From positions 1 to 10,852 of the forward strand of contig SKFV01000191.1 in NCBI GenBank assembly GCA_007117785.1: a stretch of DNA of 10,852 bases, in the 5' to 3' direction. This document shows, piece after piece, positions 1 through 6,597 of this stretch. This DNA comes from Pseudomonas sp. GTDB taxonomy: Bacteria > Pseudomonadota > Gammaproteobacteria > Pseudomonadales > Pseudomonadaceae. The notes beneath the pieces are model-generated. The model was not told where the DNA came from. It did not search any database and saw only the letters and a program-made list of their open reading frames with translations. How positions within the stretch are numbered: the first letter of the stretch is position 1; each line of letters opens with the position of its first letter. Position numbers and translations under genes: made by a program.

Positions 1-1201
1 GACTGCCTATATTTATGATGGTTTGCGTTCCCCGATTGGCCGCCACGCCGGTGCTCTCGCCAGCGTGCGCCCGGATGACCTGCTCGCTGAAGTCATGCGT
101 GCTCTGGTAGCGCGCAACCCCTTTGCCGGCGAAGAGTACGAAGACGTGGTCATCGGCAATACCAACCAGGCTGGCGAAGATGCGCGCAACATTGCCCGCC
201 ACGCCGGCTTGCTGGCCGGCCTGCCGCCGGAAGTCGCCGGGGTCACCGTCAACCGCCTGTGCGGTTCCGGCCTGGCCGCGATTCTGGATGCCTCACGGGC
301 AATCAAGAGTGGCGAAGGCGCGCTCTTTGTTGCCGGCGGTGCCGAAAGCATGAGCCGCGCACCCTTCGTGATTGCCAAGAGCGAAAGCCCCTATTCGCGC
401 GACTTCCGTGCCTTCGACAGCACCATCGGGGCGCGCTTCCCCAACCCCAAGGTGGAAAAGGCCTTTGGCGACGACACCATGCCGCAAACCGCGGACAACG
501 TGGCCGCCGAGCTGGGTATCAGCCGTGAAGAAGCGGACACCTATGCCGCTCGCAGCCAGGCCCTGTATGAAAAGGCGCGCAGCGAAGGCTTCTTTACCGA
601 TGAAATCCTGCCAATCGAAGTCAGCCAGGGCCGCAAAAAGCCTGCCAAACTGGTTGATCAGGATGAGCACCCGCGTCCGCAGAGCAACCTCGAAGCCCTG
701 TCCGGCCTGCGCCCCTTGTTTGAAGGTGGTGTAGTGACCGCAGGCAACGCCTCCGGTGTGAATGATGGCGCTGCCGCCTTGATCATCGGCGATGAGGCCA
801 TCGGACAGAAATACGCCATCAAGCCCCGTGCACGCATTATCAGTGGCGCCGTGTCCGGCGTTGCGCCGCGCGTGATGGGCCTGGGTCCGGTTGAAGCCTG
901 CAAAAAAGCGCTCAGCCGTGCCGGCCTGAGCCTGGCTGATATGGACGTGATCGAAATCAACGAAGCCTTTGCCGCCCAGGTACTGGGTTGCTGCAAGCAG
1001 CTCGACATCGCCTTTGACGATCCACGCCTGAATCCGAACGGTGGGGCCATTGCCGTTGGTCACCCACTGGGGGCTTCGGGCGCACGCCTGACACTGACCG
1101 CCCTGCGCCAGCTGGAACGGACCGGCAAGCGCTATGCACTGGTCAGCCTGTGCATCGGTCTGGGTCAAGGTGTTGCTATGGTTGTCGAGCGCCTCGATTA
1201 A
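1..1201 (+). CDS. Acetyl-CoA acyltransferase / beta-ketothiolase, PcaF/PaaJ-like (start codon cut by window edge)
   Basis: Thiolase-family enzyme that cleaves a 3-oxoacyl-CoA with CoA to acetyl-CoA and a shortened acyl-CoA, the last beta-oxidation step; cytoplasmic. Base 1 is a G that fits as the last base of an ATG, followed in frame by T-A-Y-I-Y-D-G-L-R-S-P-I-G-R, a normal thiolase N-terminus. The protein would then be 400 aa, the usual length. The nucleophilic cysteine is Cys88 (VNRLCGSG). NEAFAAQ is followed by GGAIAVGHPLG with catalytic His355, and SLCIGLGQG holds the second cysteine, Cys385. RPDDL, NQAGEDARN, YSRDFRAFDSTIGARF and RVMGLGPV resemble 3-oxoadipyl-CoA thiolases (PcaF/PaaJ) more than FadA, which hints at dicarboxylyl-CoA substrates; that is inference. 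It is 5.4 kb from the fused hydratase/dehydrogenase and has no operon partner visible here. A TTG at 23 is not the start. Confidence 0.93.
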   Translation, partial: TAYIYDGLRSPIGRHAGALASVRPDDLLAEVMRALVARNPFAGEEYEDVVIGNTNQAGEDARNIARHAGLLAGLPPEVAGVTVNRLCGSGLAAILDASRAIKSGEGALFVAGGAESMSRAPFVIAKSESPYSRDFRAFDSTIGARFPNPKVEKAFGDDTMPQTADNVAAELGISREEADTYAARSQALYEKARSEGFFTDEILPIEVSQGRKKPAKLVDQDEHPRPQSNLEALSGLRPLFEGGVVTAGNASGVNDGAAALIIGDEAIGQKYAIKPRARIISGAVSGVAPRVMGLGPVEACKKALSRAGLSLADMDVIEINEAFAAQVLGCCKQLDIAFDDPRLNPNGGAIAVGHPLGASGARLTLTALRQLERTGKRYALVSLCIGLGQGVAMVVERLD

Positions 1202-1213
1202 ACGCAGTGAGTG

Positions 1214-1235
1214 GCGGCAAGCATCAGCTTGCCGC
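1214..1235 (+). terminator. Perfect 9-bp hairpin after the thiolase gene, possible terminator
   Basis: GCGGCAAGC (1214-1222) and GCTTGCCGC (1227-1235) pair perfectly around a 4-base loop, starting 12 bases after the thiolase stop codon. No T-run follows directly (TGCGGCTCAGGCTTT). It may act as a weak or factor-assisted terminator or as a 3'-end stabiliser. The position supports a transcript end between the thiolase and the small membrane protein. Confidence 0.5.
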
Positions 1236-1295
1236 TGCGGCTCAGGCTTTCTGATAGAGTAGGCGGCTGTATCCAGCACAGAGGCTATTCAAAAG

Positions 1296-1592
1296 ATGTC
1301 AACCACCTCCAACCCGTTTGAATGGCTGGGCGCCGCTCTGGGCACGATAATCCGGGTCATTCTCGACAGCCTGATGTGGTTGTTCGACATCATTACCGGC
1401 GCCAGCACCGCCTTTATCAACGGCTTTTCTCGCGCGCTTGGCGTGGACAGTGGCATTCTCACCTTTGCCGCCGTCATCCTCGGCCTGTTCCTGATCTATC
1501 TCGGTGTGCAGCGCATGATCCGCAAGCGGTTTGTTGCCGGGGTGATCTGGATTCTGCTTGGCCTCTGGCTGCTCAGCGCCTTGATCCGCTGA
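1296..1592 (+). CDS. Small hypothetical membrane protein, 98 aa, three predicted membrane helices
   Basis: I do not recognise the family. The 98-residue product is strongly hydrophobic, with likely membrane segments at about residues 11-35, 53-72 and 78-97. A short basic stretch between the last two helices (QRMIRKR, residues 72-78) would favour the cytoplasmic side. There is no cleavable signal peptide and no cysteine or metal motif. The ATG at 1296 has a possible GAGG ribosome site at 1281-1284, a rather long 11 bases upstream. The gene stands alone between the thiolase hairpin and the YbhB-like gene, with about 95 bases on each side, so it may have its own promoter. Codon use looks like that of its neighbours and the hydrophobic pattern is coherent, so I take it as a real gene; its role is unknown. 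Confidence 0.75.
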   Translation: MSTTSNPFEWLGAALGTIIRVILDSLMWLFDIITGASTAFINGFSRALGVDSGILTFAAVILGLFLIYLGVQRMIRKRFVAGVIWILLGLWLLSALIR

Positions 1593-1676
1593 CCTACTGT
1601 CTAGGGCTCTCCGGTTGCCGTGACCACCCGCAAGGGTCTAGGCTAAAGACACTTTCCAATCGCGTTATCCACTTTT

Positions 1677-1682
1677 AAGGAG
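1677..1682 (+). promoter_or_regulatory. Shine-Dalgarno AAGGAG for the YbhB-like gene
   Basis: AAGGAG lies 6 bases before the ATG at 1689 and fixes that start. A poor promoter-like pair upstream (TTGCCG at 1615-1620 and TAGGCT at 1639-1644, spacer 18) is too weak to call on its own. Confidence 0.7.
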
Positions 1683-1688
1683 ACGATT

Positions 1689-2171
1689 ATGGGTTTTGCT
1701 TTTTCCAATGAACTGACGTTGAGCAGCAGCAACTTCAATCCCGATAGCCCCATTCCCAAACGGCATACCGGTGAAGGCGTTGATGTTTCACCACAATTGA
1801 GCTGGGCCAACGCACCGGCGGAGACCAAGGGTTACGCCATTATCTGCCACGACCCGGATGCCCCGCTGATCTCACCCCGTGGCACCTACGGTTTTGTGCA
1901 CTGGACGCTGTACAACATCCCTGGATCAGTCAATGCCCTCAGCGAAGGCTGCCAGGACTTTGTGCGTGGCAAGAATGACTTTGGCAATACCGGCTACAAC
2001 GGCCCGATGCCGCCTGAAGGCCACGGTATGCACCAATACTATTTCTGGGTGATCGCGCTGGATGAAGACCTGCAGCTGCCACCGGGCCTGACCCTGTGGG
2101 AATTGCTGGCCAAGATCGAGCCACATGCACTGGCGATGAACCGCTTGGTAGGTACCTACAAGCGCGGCTGA
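1689..2171 (+). CDS. YbhB/YbcL family protein (Raf kinase inhibitor-like, PEBP fold)
   Basis: A 160-aa protein of the phosphatidylethanolamine-binding-protein superfamily, bacterial YbhB/YbcL branch, of normal full length. Signature parts are visible: DPDAP at residues 55-59, GFVHWTLYNIP at about 68-78 with His71, and GYNGPMPPEGHGMHQY at about 102-117. These line the small anion/ligand pocket in the PEBP fold. There is no signal peptide, so it is probably cytoplasmic like YbhB rather than periplasmic like YbcL. The family has no settled biochemical role in bacteria; ligand binding or protein-interaction control is presumed. It is expressed from its own Shine-Dalgarno and ends before a strong hairpin, so it is probably monocistronic. 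Nothing links it functionally to the beta-oxidation genes except position. Confidence 0.92.
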   Translation: MGFAFSNELTLSSSNFNPDSPIPKRHTGEGVDVSPQLSWANAPAETKGYAIICHDPDAPLISPRGTYGFVHWTLYNIPGSVNALSEGCQDFVRGKNDFGNTGYNGPMPPEGHGMHQYYFWVIALDEDLQLPPGLTLWELLAKIEPHALAMNRLVGTYKRG

Positions 2172-2188
2172 GTTTACCCCTCCCTCCG

Positions 2189-2214
2189 GGTGGCACGGCA
2201 TCTGCCGTGCCACC
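2189..2214 (+). terminator. Hairpin after the YbhB-like gene, probable terminator
   Basis: GGTGGCACGG (2189-2198) pairs with CCGTGCCACC (2205-2214) around a 6-base loop; the palindrome continues through the inner CA/TG to 12 bp. TTGCCTGTC follows, so the T-tract is poor. It sits 17 bases after the YbhB-like stop codon and 29 bases before the thioesterase ATG. Confidence 0.6.
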
Positions 2215-2243
2215 TTGCCTGTCAACGCAGTTCGGAATCCCCG

Positions 2244-3047
2244 ATGACTACCCCAACGACCCATGCCCTGGATCAGGCCATTCGCCTGCAGATGACGGCG
2301 GCCAATCAATTCACTGGCCATTGTGACGAAACCTACCTGAATATGGTCGGCCCTTTCGGCGGCATGACCGCTGCCACCCTGCTGAATGCGGCCCTGCAGC
2401 ATCCAAAGCGCCTCGGTGATCCGGTATCGCTGACCGTCAACTTTGCCGGCCCGGTTGCCCTCGGTGATTTCATTATTGAAGCCACCCCGCTGCGCACCAA
2501 CCGTTCGACCCAGCACTGGCTTCTCTTGCTGCGCCAGAATGGCGAGGTAATGACCAGCGCCACCGCCTTCTTTGCCAACCGCCGGGAAACCTGGTCCGAG
2601 CAGGTAACTGCCTGCCCAGAGGTGGCTGCCGTCAGCGAATTTCCACGCATGGAACGACATGAGCGCGCCTGGTTCAAGCATTACGATATGCGCTATATCA
2701 GCGGTGGATTCAAACCGGGCGGTGAAGAAACCAATGATAGCCTGCTCTGGGTGCGCGACGTGCCACCCCGGCCGCTGGACTATGCTGCACTGACAGCGAT
2801 TGGCGATATTTTTGCGCCACGCATTTTCAGCCGTCGCCAGGCGTTCACTCCGGCGGGCACTGTATCAATGACGCATTATTTTCATGCTACACAGGATGAT
2901 CTGCAGCGCGCCGGTACTGATTTTCTGCTCGGCCAGGCAACCGCCAGCCGCTACCACCACAACTACGCCGACCAGAATGCCCACCTGTGGGCAAGCGATG
3001 GCACCCTGCTGCTGACCAGCACCCAGGTGGCTTACTTCAAGGAATAA
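2244..3047 (+). CDS. Acyl-CoA thioesterase, double-hotdog (TesB-like / 4HBT_3 type)
   Basis: A 267-aa thioesterase-family protein predicted to hydrolyse acyl-CoA to free acid and CoA in the cytoplasm. The N-terminal hotdog half carries NMVGPFGGMTAATLL (about residues 33-47), SLTVNFAGPV (62-71) and a strand with TSATAFFANRR (104-114). The second half has AALTAIGDIFAPRIF (181-195) with Asp188, a candidate catalytic aspartate by analogy to TesB-like enzymes, then GTVSMTHYFH (205-214) and DGTLLLTSTQVAYFK (252-266). I chose the ATG at 2244 because MTTPTTHALDQAIRLQ fits the family N-terminus. Its ribosome site is weak (GGA at 2234-2236). An in-frame GTG at 2190 would start inside the preceding hairpin and is unlikely. 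The role may be CoA recycling or release of stalled intermediates; chain-length preference is not visible. Confidence 0.88.
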   Translation: MTTPTTHALDQAIRLQMTAANQFTGHCDETYLNMVGPFGGMTAATLLNAALQHPKRLGDPVSLTVNFAGPVALGDFIIEATPLRTNRSTQHWLLLLRQNGEVMTSATAFFANRRETWSEQVTACPEVAAVSEFPRMERHERAWFKHYDMRYISGGFKPGGEETNDSLLWVRDVPPRPLDYAALTAIGDIFAPRIFSRRQAFTPAGTVSMTHYFHATQDDLQRAGTDFLLGQATASRYHHNYADQNAHLWASDGTLLLTSTQVAYFKE

Positions 3048-3049
3048 CC

Positions 3050-3082
3050 CCAACCGGGCCACCCGATGAGTGGCCCGGTTGG
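3050..3082. terminator. Bidirectional 13-bp hairpin terminator between convergent genes
   Basis: CCAACCGGGCCAC (3050-3062) pairs perfectly with GTGGCCCGGTTGG (3070-3082) around a 7-base loop. It fills the whole gap between the thioesterase stop (3045-3047) and the crotonase stop (3084-3086, minus strand), so it can end both transcripts. T-tracts are weak on both sides. Confidence 0.8.
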
Positions 3083-3083
3083 A

Positions 3084-3755
3084 TCAAGCATGCAACCAGG
3101 GCAATACCGCAGCACGCAAGGTCGCATTCTGCAATATTCTGGTCTCGCGGTAAGCACTGCGCGGCAAGGCAGCGAGCCGTTGTAGATGGGTGCGCGCTTC
3201 CAATAGCACATGCTCGCTGGCATGCAGCTCATCGAAAAAGCCGGCCTGCACCGACTGATCCGGATTCAGGCTTTGTGCCTGCAGAGCGCAGCGAGATAAC
3301 CACTGCGGCGCAACCCTGTCGCGGGCAATCGCCATGGCGGCCTGGGGCATGGTCATGCCAATCGCCACTTCGTTGAGGGCGACCTGCCAGTCCCCGGTGG
3401 TGCCGACACGGTAGTCGGCCAGCAGGAGCATAAAGGCAGCCTTGGCCATGGCATGGCCGCTGGCGGCAATCACCAGCGGTGCCGGATAATCCAGCAGGGC
3501 CAGGGTCAGGCGGTCGCCGGCGGCACGCATGGCGTCACAGGCAGGACCGCCGGCGGCAATTAGCTTGCGATCATAGCCGGCACTGAAACACCCCGGGCGG
3601 CCACTGATCAGCAAAGCGGCATCGGCTGCGGCAGCCTCCGTCATGGCCGCGAGCAACTCGTCCAACATGGCTTCGGAGAGTGCATTGACCTTGCCGTCGT
3701 CCAGCACGATCTCGGCCAGGCCATCCGTCAGATTGAACTGCAGACGCTGACTCAT
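3084..3755 (-). CDS. Crotonase-family protein (enoyl-CoA hydratase-like), short, with degenerate oxyanion loop
   Basis: A 223-aa crotonase-fold protein, shorter than typical enoyl-CoA hydratases (about 257 aa). Family marks are VNALS (residues 23-27), the first oxyanion-hole strand CFSAGYDRK (56-64), the second loop SGHAMAKAAFMLLLADYRVG (99-118) and ALNEVAIGMTMP (126-137). The usual GGG of the second loop is replaced by A-K-A-A (104-107) and the first catalytic glutamate (GGGxE) is lost, while Glu129, at the position of the second, is kept. From memory, a roughly 229-aa pseudomonad subfamily annotated only as 'crotonase/enoyl-CoA hydratase family' has the same GHAxAKxAF pattern, so this is a subfamily trait rather than decay. 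Its ATG overlaps the ligase stop in an ATGA, implying translational coupling. The reaction is unknown; it may act on the ligase product. Confidence 0.88.
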   Translation of the reverse strand: MSQRLQFNLTDGLAEIVLDDGKVNALSEAMLDELLAAMTEAAAADAALLISGRPGCFSAGYDRKLIAAGGPACDAMRAAGDRLTLALLDYPAPLVIAASGHAMAKAAFMLLLADYRVGTTGDWQVALNEVAIGMTMPQAAMAIARDRVAPQWLSRCALQAQSLNPDQSVQAGFFDELHASEHVLLEARTHLQRLAALPRSAYRETRILQNATLRAAVLPWLHA

Positions 3756-5380
3756 GCCGCACCTGCTTGCGCACGCGCTTCATCGCGCAGTACCCGGCGC
3801 AGCAATTTGCCAACCGTCGACTTTGGCAGTTCATCGCGGATCTCGACCTGGCGGGGAATCTTGTAGCCGGTCAGGTGCTCGCGGCAGTGGGCAATAATGC
3901 TGGCGCTGTCCAGTTCGGCATCATGCAGGCTGACATAGAGCTTGATGGCTTCGCCGGTGCGCTCATCAGGAATGCCCACGGCCACACACTCGCGGATGCC
4001 CGGATGGCGCATGACCGCATCCTCGATATCATTCGGATAGACGTTGAAGCCGGATACCAGAATCATGTCTTTCTTGCGATCGACCAGCTTGAGGAAGCCC
4101 TCCTCGTCAATCACCCCGACATCACCGGTTTTCAGCCAGCCATCAGTACTGAAGGTTTTGGCGGTTTCGTCCTCGCGCTGCCAGTAGCCCTGCATCACCT
4201 GTGGGCCCTTGATCAGCAGCTCACCCGGCTCACCGCGGGCAGTCGGATTGCCGTCGTCGTCCACGGTCTGCAGCCAGGTATCGATCACCGCCTTGCCGAT
4301 GTAGCCCTCGCGGTAAGGGGTATTGGCGGTCGAGGCCACCACCACCGGCGAGGTTTCGGTCAGGCCATAGCCTTCACGGATCACACTGCCAGTGCGGGCA
4401 AACCAGCGCTTGGCAATTTCCGTATTCAAGGGTGCACCGCCCGAATTGACCCACTTCAGCCGGCTGAAATCGAGGCTGTCGAACTCGGGATGCGCCATCA
4501 GGGACACGAACAGGGAGTTGATGCCGGTCAGCAGGGTAAAGGGATGCCGCTTGAGGTCAGCCATCATGCTGTCCAGGTCACGCGGATTGCTGATCAGCAC
4601 GCTGTGAAAGCCGGTAAATACCGAAGCAATGCAGTTCGCGGTAAAGGCGAAGATATGGTAAAGCGGCAACGGCGAGACGCGCACTTCATTGCCGTAATCC
4701 ACCTCACCGGGTTTGAGGATACTGACCGCTTGCAACACATTGCAGAGGATATTGCGGTGGGTCAGCATCGCGCCCTTGGACACCCCGGTGGTACCGCCGG
4801 TGTATTGCAGCAGGGCCAGATCATCGGGTTCACGCTCGGGGCTGACTGAAGGTAGCTCGGCACCGGCTTGCAGGGCATGCATAAAGCGGGTTTCATCGGC
4901 GGCACTGGCGGACAACTCCGGGTTCTGCAGATCATCCATGCTGGTCACGATAAGGTGTGTGATAGCAGTATCCGCCTGTACGCTGCGTACCAGAGGAACC
5001 AGCTTATCCAGCGCCAACACCGCCCTGGCACCGGAATCGCTGAACTGGTGGCGGGCTTCGCTGGCGGTGTATTGCGGGTTGGTGTTGACGATCACCAGCC
5101 CGGCCTTGAGCGCAGCAAAGATTCCGATGGTATATTGCAGCAGGTTAGGCAGCAGGATCGCCAAGCGGTCACCCGGTTGCAGACCAAGCCCATGGCGCAG
5201 ATAGCGCGCCAATTGGTCAGCGCGATCATCCAGATCGATAAAGCTCAGGGTATCCGTACCGCAAGAGAACGCCGGTTTGTTGCCATAATCCTGCCGCGCC
5301 TGGGCAAGAATGTCGTAAATGCTGCGGTGCCCGAGCTCAGCCAATTGCGAGCTGACCTGGTACTGACCGGGTGACGTCAT
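3752..5380 (-). CDS. Acyl-CoA ligase, FadD-like AMP-dependent synthetase
   Basis: A 542-aa member of the adenylate-forming family, predicted to activate a carboxylic acid with ATP and CoA. Motifs in order: the phosphate loop YTGGTTGVSKG (residues 193-203), PLYHIFAF (239-246), the adenine/acyl motif GYGLTETSP (337-345), DGWLKTGD (413-420) with Asp420 for the ribose, the hinge VDRKKDMILVSGFNVYPNDIED (433-454), and PKSTVGKLLRR (519-529) with the adenylation lysine Lys525. Length and hinge resemble long-chain/medium-chain FadD enzymes more than aryl or acetyl ligases, but specificity cannot be read. It is first in a two-gene operon with the crotonase (4-base overlap). A good ribosome site (AAGAGG, 6 bases before ATG) and a promoter with a putative IclR operator lie upstream, divergent from the regulator gene. 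Confidence 0.95.
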   Translation of the reverse strand: MTSPGQYQVSSQLAELGHRSIYDILAQARQDYGNKPAFSCGTDTLSFIDLDDRADQLARYLRHGLGLQPGDRLAILLPNLLQYTIGIFAALKAGLVIVNTNPQYTASEARHQFSDSGARAVLALDKLVPLVRSVQADTAITHLIVTSMDDLQNPELSASAADETRFMHALQAGAELPSVSPEREPDDLALLQYTGGTTGVSKGAMLTHRNILCNVLQAVSILKPGEVDYGNEVRVSPLPLYHIFAFTANCIASVFTGFHSVLISNPRDLDSMMADLKRHPFTLLTGINSLFVSLMAHPEFDSLDFSRLKWVNSGGAPLNTEIAKRWFARTGSVIREGYGLTETSPVVVASTANTPYREGYIGKAVIDTWLQTVDDDGNPTARGEPGELLIKGPQVMQGYWQREDETAKTFSTDGWLKTGDVGVIDEEGFLKLVDRKKDMILVSGFNVYPNDIEDAVMRHPGIRECVAVGIPDERTGEAIKLYVSLHDAELDSASIIAHCREHLTGYKIPRQVEIRDELPKSTVGKLLRRVLRDEARAQAGAA

Positions 5381-5404
5381 AGAAAACCTCTTAACGGACT
5401 ATTG

Positions 5405-5420
5405 TTTTGCAGAGCGGAAT
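5405..5420. promoter_or_regulatory. Putative IclR operator, copy A (before the ligase gene)
   Basis: TTTTGCAGAGCGGAAT, an imperfect palindrome (TTTTGC-N3-GCGGAA, 4 of 6 base pairs matched). It is 14/16 identical to the copy at 6570-6585 and 13/16 identical to the copy at 6598-6613. Read on the minus strand it lies about 14 bases downstream of the candidate -10 of the ligase promoter, a repressing position near +8 to +23. Assignment to the adjacent IclR protein is inference from location and symmetry. Confidence 0.5.
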
Positions 5421-5434
5421 AAAATACCAAAAAG

Positions 5435-5463
5435 ATGCTATTCTATCCCTATTGACTGTGCAA
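5435..5463 (-). promoter_or_regulatory. Candidate sigma70 promoter of the ligase-crotonase operon
   Basis: On the minus strand, TTGCAC (5463-5458) and TAGCAT (5440-5435) are separated by exactly 17 bases. Transcription would start near 5428, giving a leader of about 48 bases and placing operator copy A within it. A plus-strand TTGACT (5452-5457) directly abuts the -35 and could serve the iclR gene, but it has only a poor -10 (ATCAGC, 5475-5480). Confidence 0.5.
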
Positions 5464-5572
5464 TGATTGAGACGATCAGCGCCACTAAAGTCGAAATGAG
5501 ACTCGGACACGTCCGTAATAATAGACTCCCGGAGACCGCAGCGCCGGCCCGGCCAGACAGCAAGCAGACCGT

Positions 5573-6370
5573 ATGAACGACGACCTGGAAACCAGCCCAG
5601 CTACGCCCGCCACGCCCAAGGACAGGAAATTTGTCGAAGCGCTGTCGCGCGGCCTCGATGTGCTGCGCGCCTTCAGCCAGGGTTCCGTGGTCATGGGCAA
5701 TCAGGATATCGCCCGCATCACCGGCCTGCCCAAGCCTACTGTCTCACGCATGACCTACACCCTGACCAAGCTGGGCTATCTCAGCTACTCGCCGCAGCTG
5801 GAAAAATACCAGCTGGATTCCGGTGTTCTCGCGCTGGGTTATGCCTATGTCTCCAACTTGCGCGTGCGCCAGCTGGCCAAACCCTATATGGACGAGTTTG
5901 CACGCTCGACCAATACCTCGGTCGGCCTGACCTGCCGCGATCGCCTGTCGATGATCTACGTGGAAAACTGCCGTCCTGCCGAGACCACCTCGCTGCGGAT
6001 GGATGTCGGTGTGCGTTTGCCGCTGGCTACCACGGCTGCCGGTCGCGCCTATCTGGCAGCAATGAAAGATGAAGAGCGCGCCCACGTGCTGGCCGCGATC
6101 GAGGCACGCAACCCCGAGCAATGGCCGGAATGGCAGGCGCAGCTGGATGACTGCTTCGAAGACTTCCGTCAGCATGGCTTTTGCCTGTCACTGGGCAACT
6201 GGGACCGCAATGTGAATGCTGCGGGGGTACCTCTGTACCTGCAGGACGGCACCATCATGGCCCTGACCTGCGGCGCACCCTCGTATCTGGTCTCCGAAGA
6301 AAAAGTGAAAAACCAGCTGGCTCACCAGTTGGCCATGCTCGCCCGCGATATCGAACGCCTCGGCGTTTGA
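5573..6370 (+). CDS. IclR-family transcriptional regulator
   Basis: A 265-aa IclR-type regulator of typical length. The N-terminal winged helix-turn-helix spans about residues 19-80: FVEALSRGLDVLRAF opens it and GLPKPTVSRMTYTLTKLGYL (51-70) contains the recognition helix and wing start. The C-terminal effector domain (about 85-265) has the family's ARSTNTSVGLTCRD, PLATTAAGRAYLAA and GNWDRNVNAAGVPL segments. It would bind DNA as a dimer or tetramer and respond to a small acid or CoA ester. It is divergent from the ligase operon and 272 bases before the fused beta-oxidation operon, so it is the obvious local regulator of both. The ribosome site before the ATG at 5573 is weak (GCAGA, 5564-5568), which would suit low expression. 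Effector and sign of control are unknown; operator positions suggest repression. Confidence 0.93.
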   Translation: MNDDLETSPATPATPKDRKFVEALSRGLDVLRAFSQGSVVMGNQDIARITGLPKPTVSRMTYTLTKLGYLSYSPQLEKYQLDSGVLALGYAYVSNLRVRQLAKPYMDEFARSTNTSVGLTCRDRLSMIYVENCRPAETTSLRMDVGVRLPLATTAAGRAYLAAMKDEERAHVLAAIEARNPEQWPEWQAQLDDCFEDFRQHGFCLSLGNWDRNVNAAGVPLYLQDGTIMALTCGAPSYLVSEEKVKNQLAHQLAMLARDIERLGV

Positions 6371-6452
6371 CCACAAGCCAGGTTTTCTGCGCCACAGCTA
6401 CGTACTTACACACAGCCCAGAGCGCAAAAAGGGACGGTATTCAGCATTGTCT

Positions 6453-6477
6453 GATAGCCGGCCTTGAACCGGCTATC
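6453..6477 (+). terminator. Hairpin between iclR and the fused beta-oxidation gene
   Basis: GATAGCCGG (6453-6461) pairs perfectly with CCGGCTATC (6469-6477) around a 7-base loop. It lies 82 bases after the iclR stop, with no T-run behind it. It probably marks the end of the iclR transcript. The rest of 6371-6642 holds no gene I can support; its right half is AT-rich promoter and operator DNA. Confidence 0.45.
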
Positions 6478-6561
6478 GGCCCGGTTGGCAGGCTGCTGAC
6501 ACATCATCTTTACTGATAAATCCCCATTCTCCACACAGCAGGCATCGACAAGCGGCTTTAT

Positions 6562-6590
6562 TTTTTGTATTTTGCCTAGCGGAATATGAT
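6562..6590 (+). promoter_or_regulatory. Candidate promoter of the fused beta-oxidation operon
   Basis: In an AT-rich stretch, TATGAT (6585-6590) is a good -10 hexamer. The 17-base spacing points to TTTTTG (6562-6567), a poor -35, so an activator or an alternative start is possible. Transcription would begin near 6597. Operator copy B overlaps the spacer and touches the -10; copy C begins about at the start site. Confidence 0.35.
6570..6585. promoter_or_regulatory. Putative IclR operator, copy B
   Basis: TTTTGCCTAGCGGAAT, 14/16 identical to copy A at 5405-5420. Same imperfect palindrome (TTTTGC-N3-GCGGAA). It overlaps the promoter spacer of the downstream operon and its last base is the first base of the candidate -10. 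Confidence 0.5.
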
Positions 6591-6597
6591 TTCATTA

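Noticed and set aside
293..1279. Minus-strand open frame (328 codons) opposite the thiolase
   Set aside because: It is a shadow of the thiolase gene; the translated product matches no family I know and includes the intergenic hairpin.
2190..2243. Upstream GTG start for the thioesterase
   Set aside because: The extension would start inside the terminator-like hairpin and encodes a cysteine/arginine-rich stretch not typical of the family; ATG 2244 gives the usual N-terminus.
3767..4849. Plus-strand open frame (360 codons) opposite the acyl-CoA ligase
   Set aside because: The minus strand encodes all adenylate-forming motifs. The plus frame is low in recognisable structure and has no ribosome site.
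5504..5515. Short inverted repeat CGGAC-AC-GTCCG before iclR
   Set aside because: Only five base pairs and unlike the shared 16-bp motif; too short to claim as an operator or hairpin on its own.
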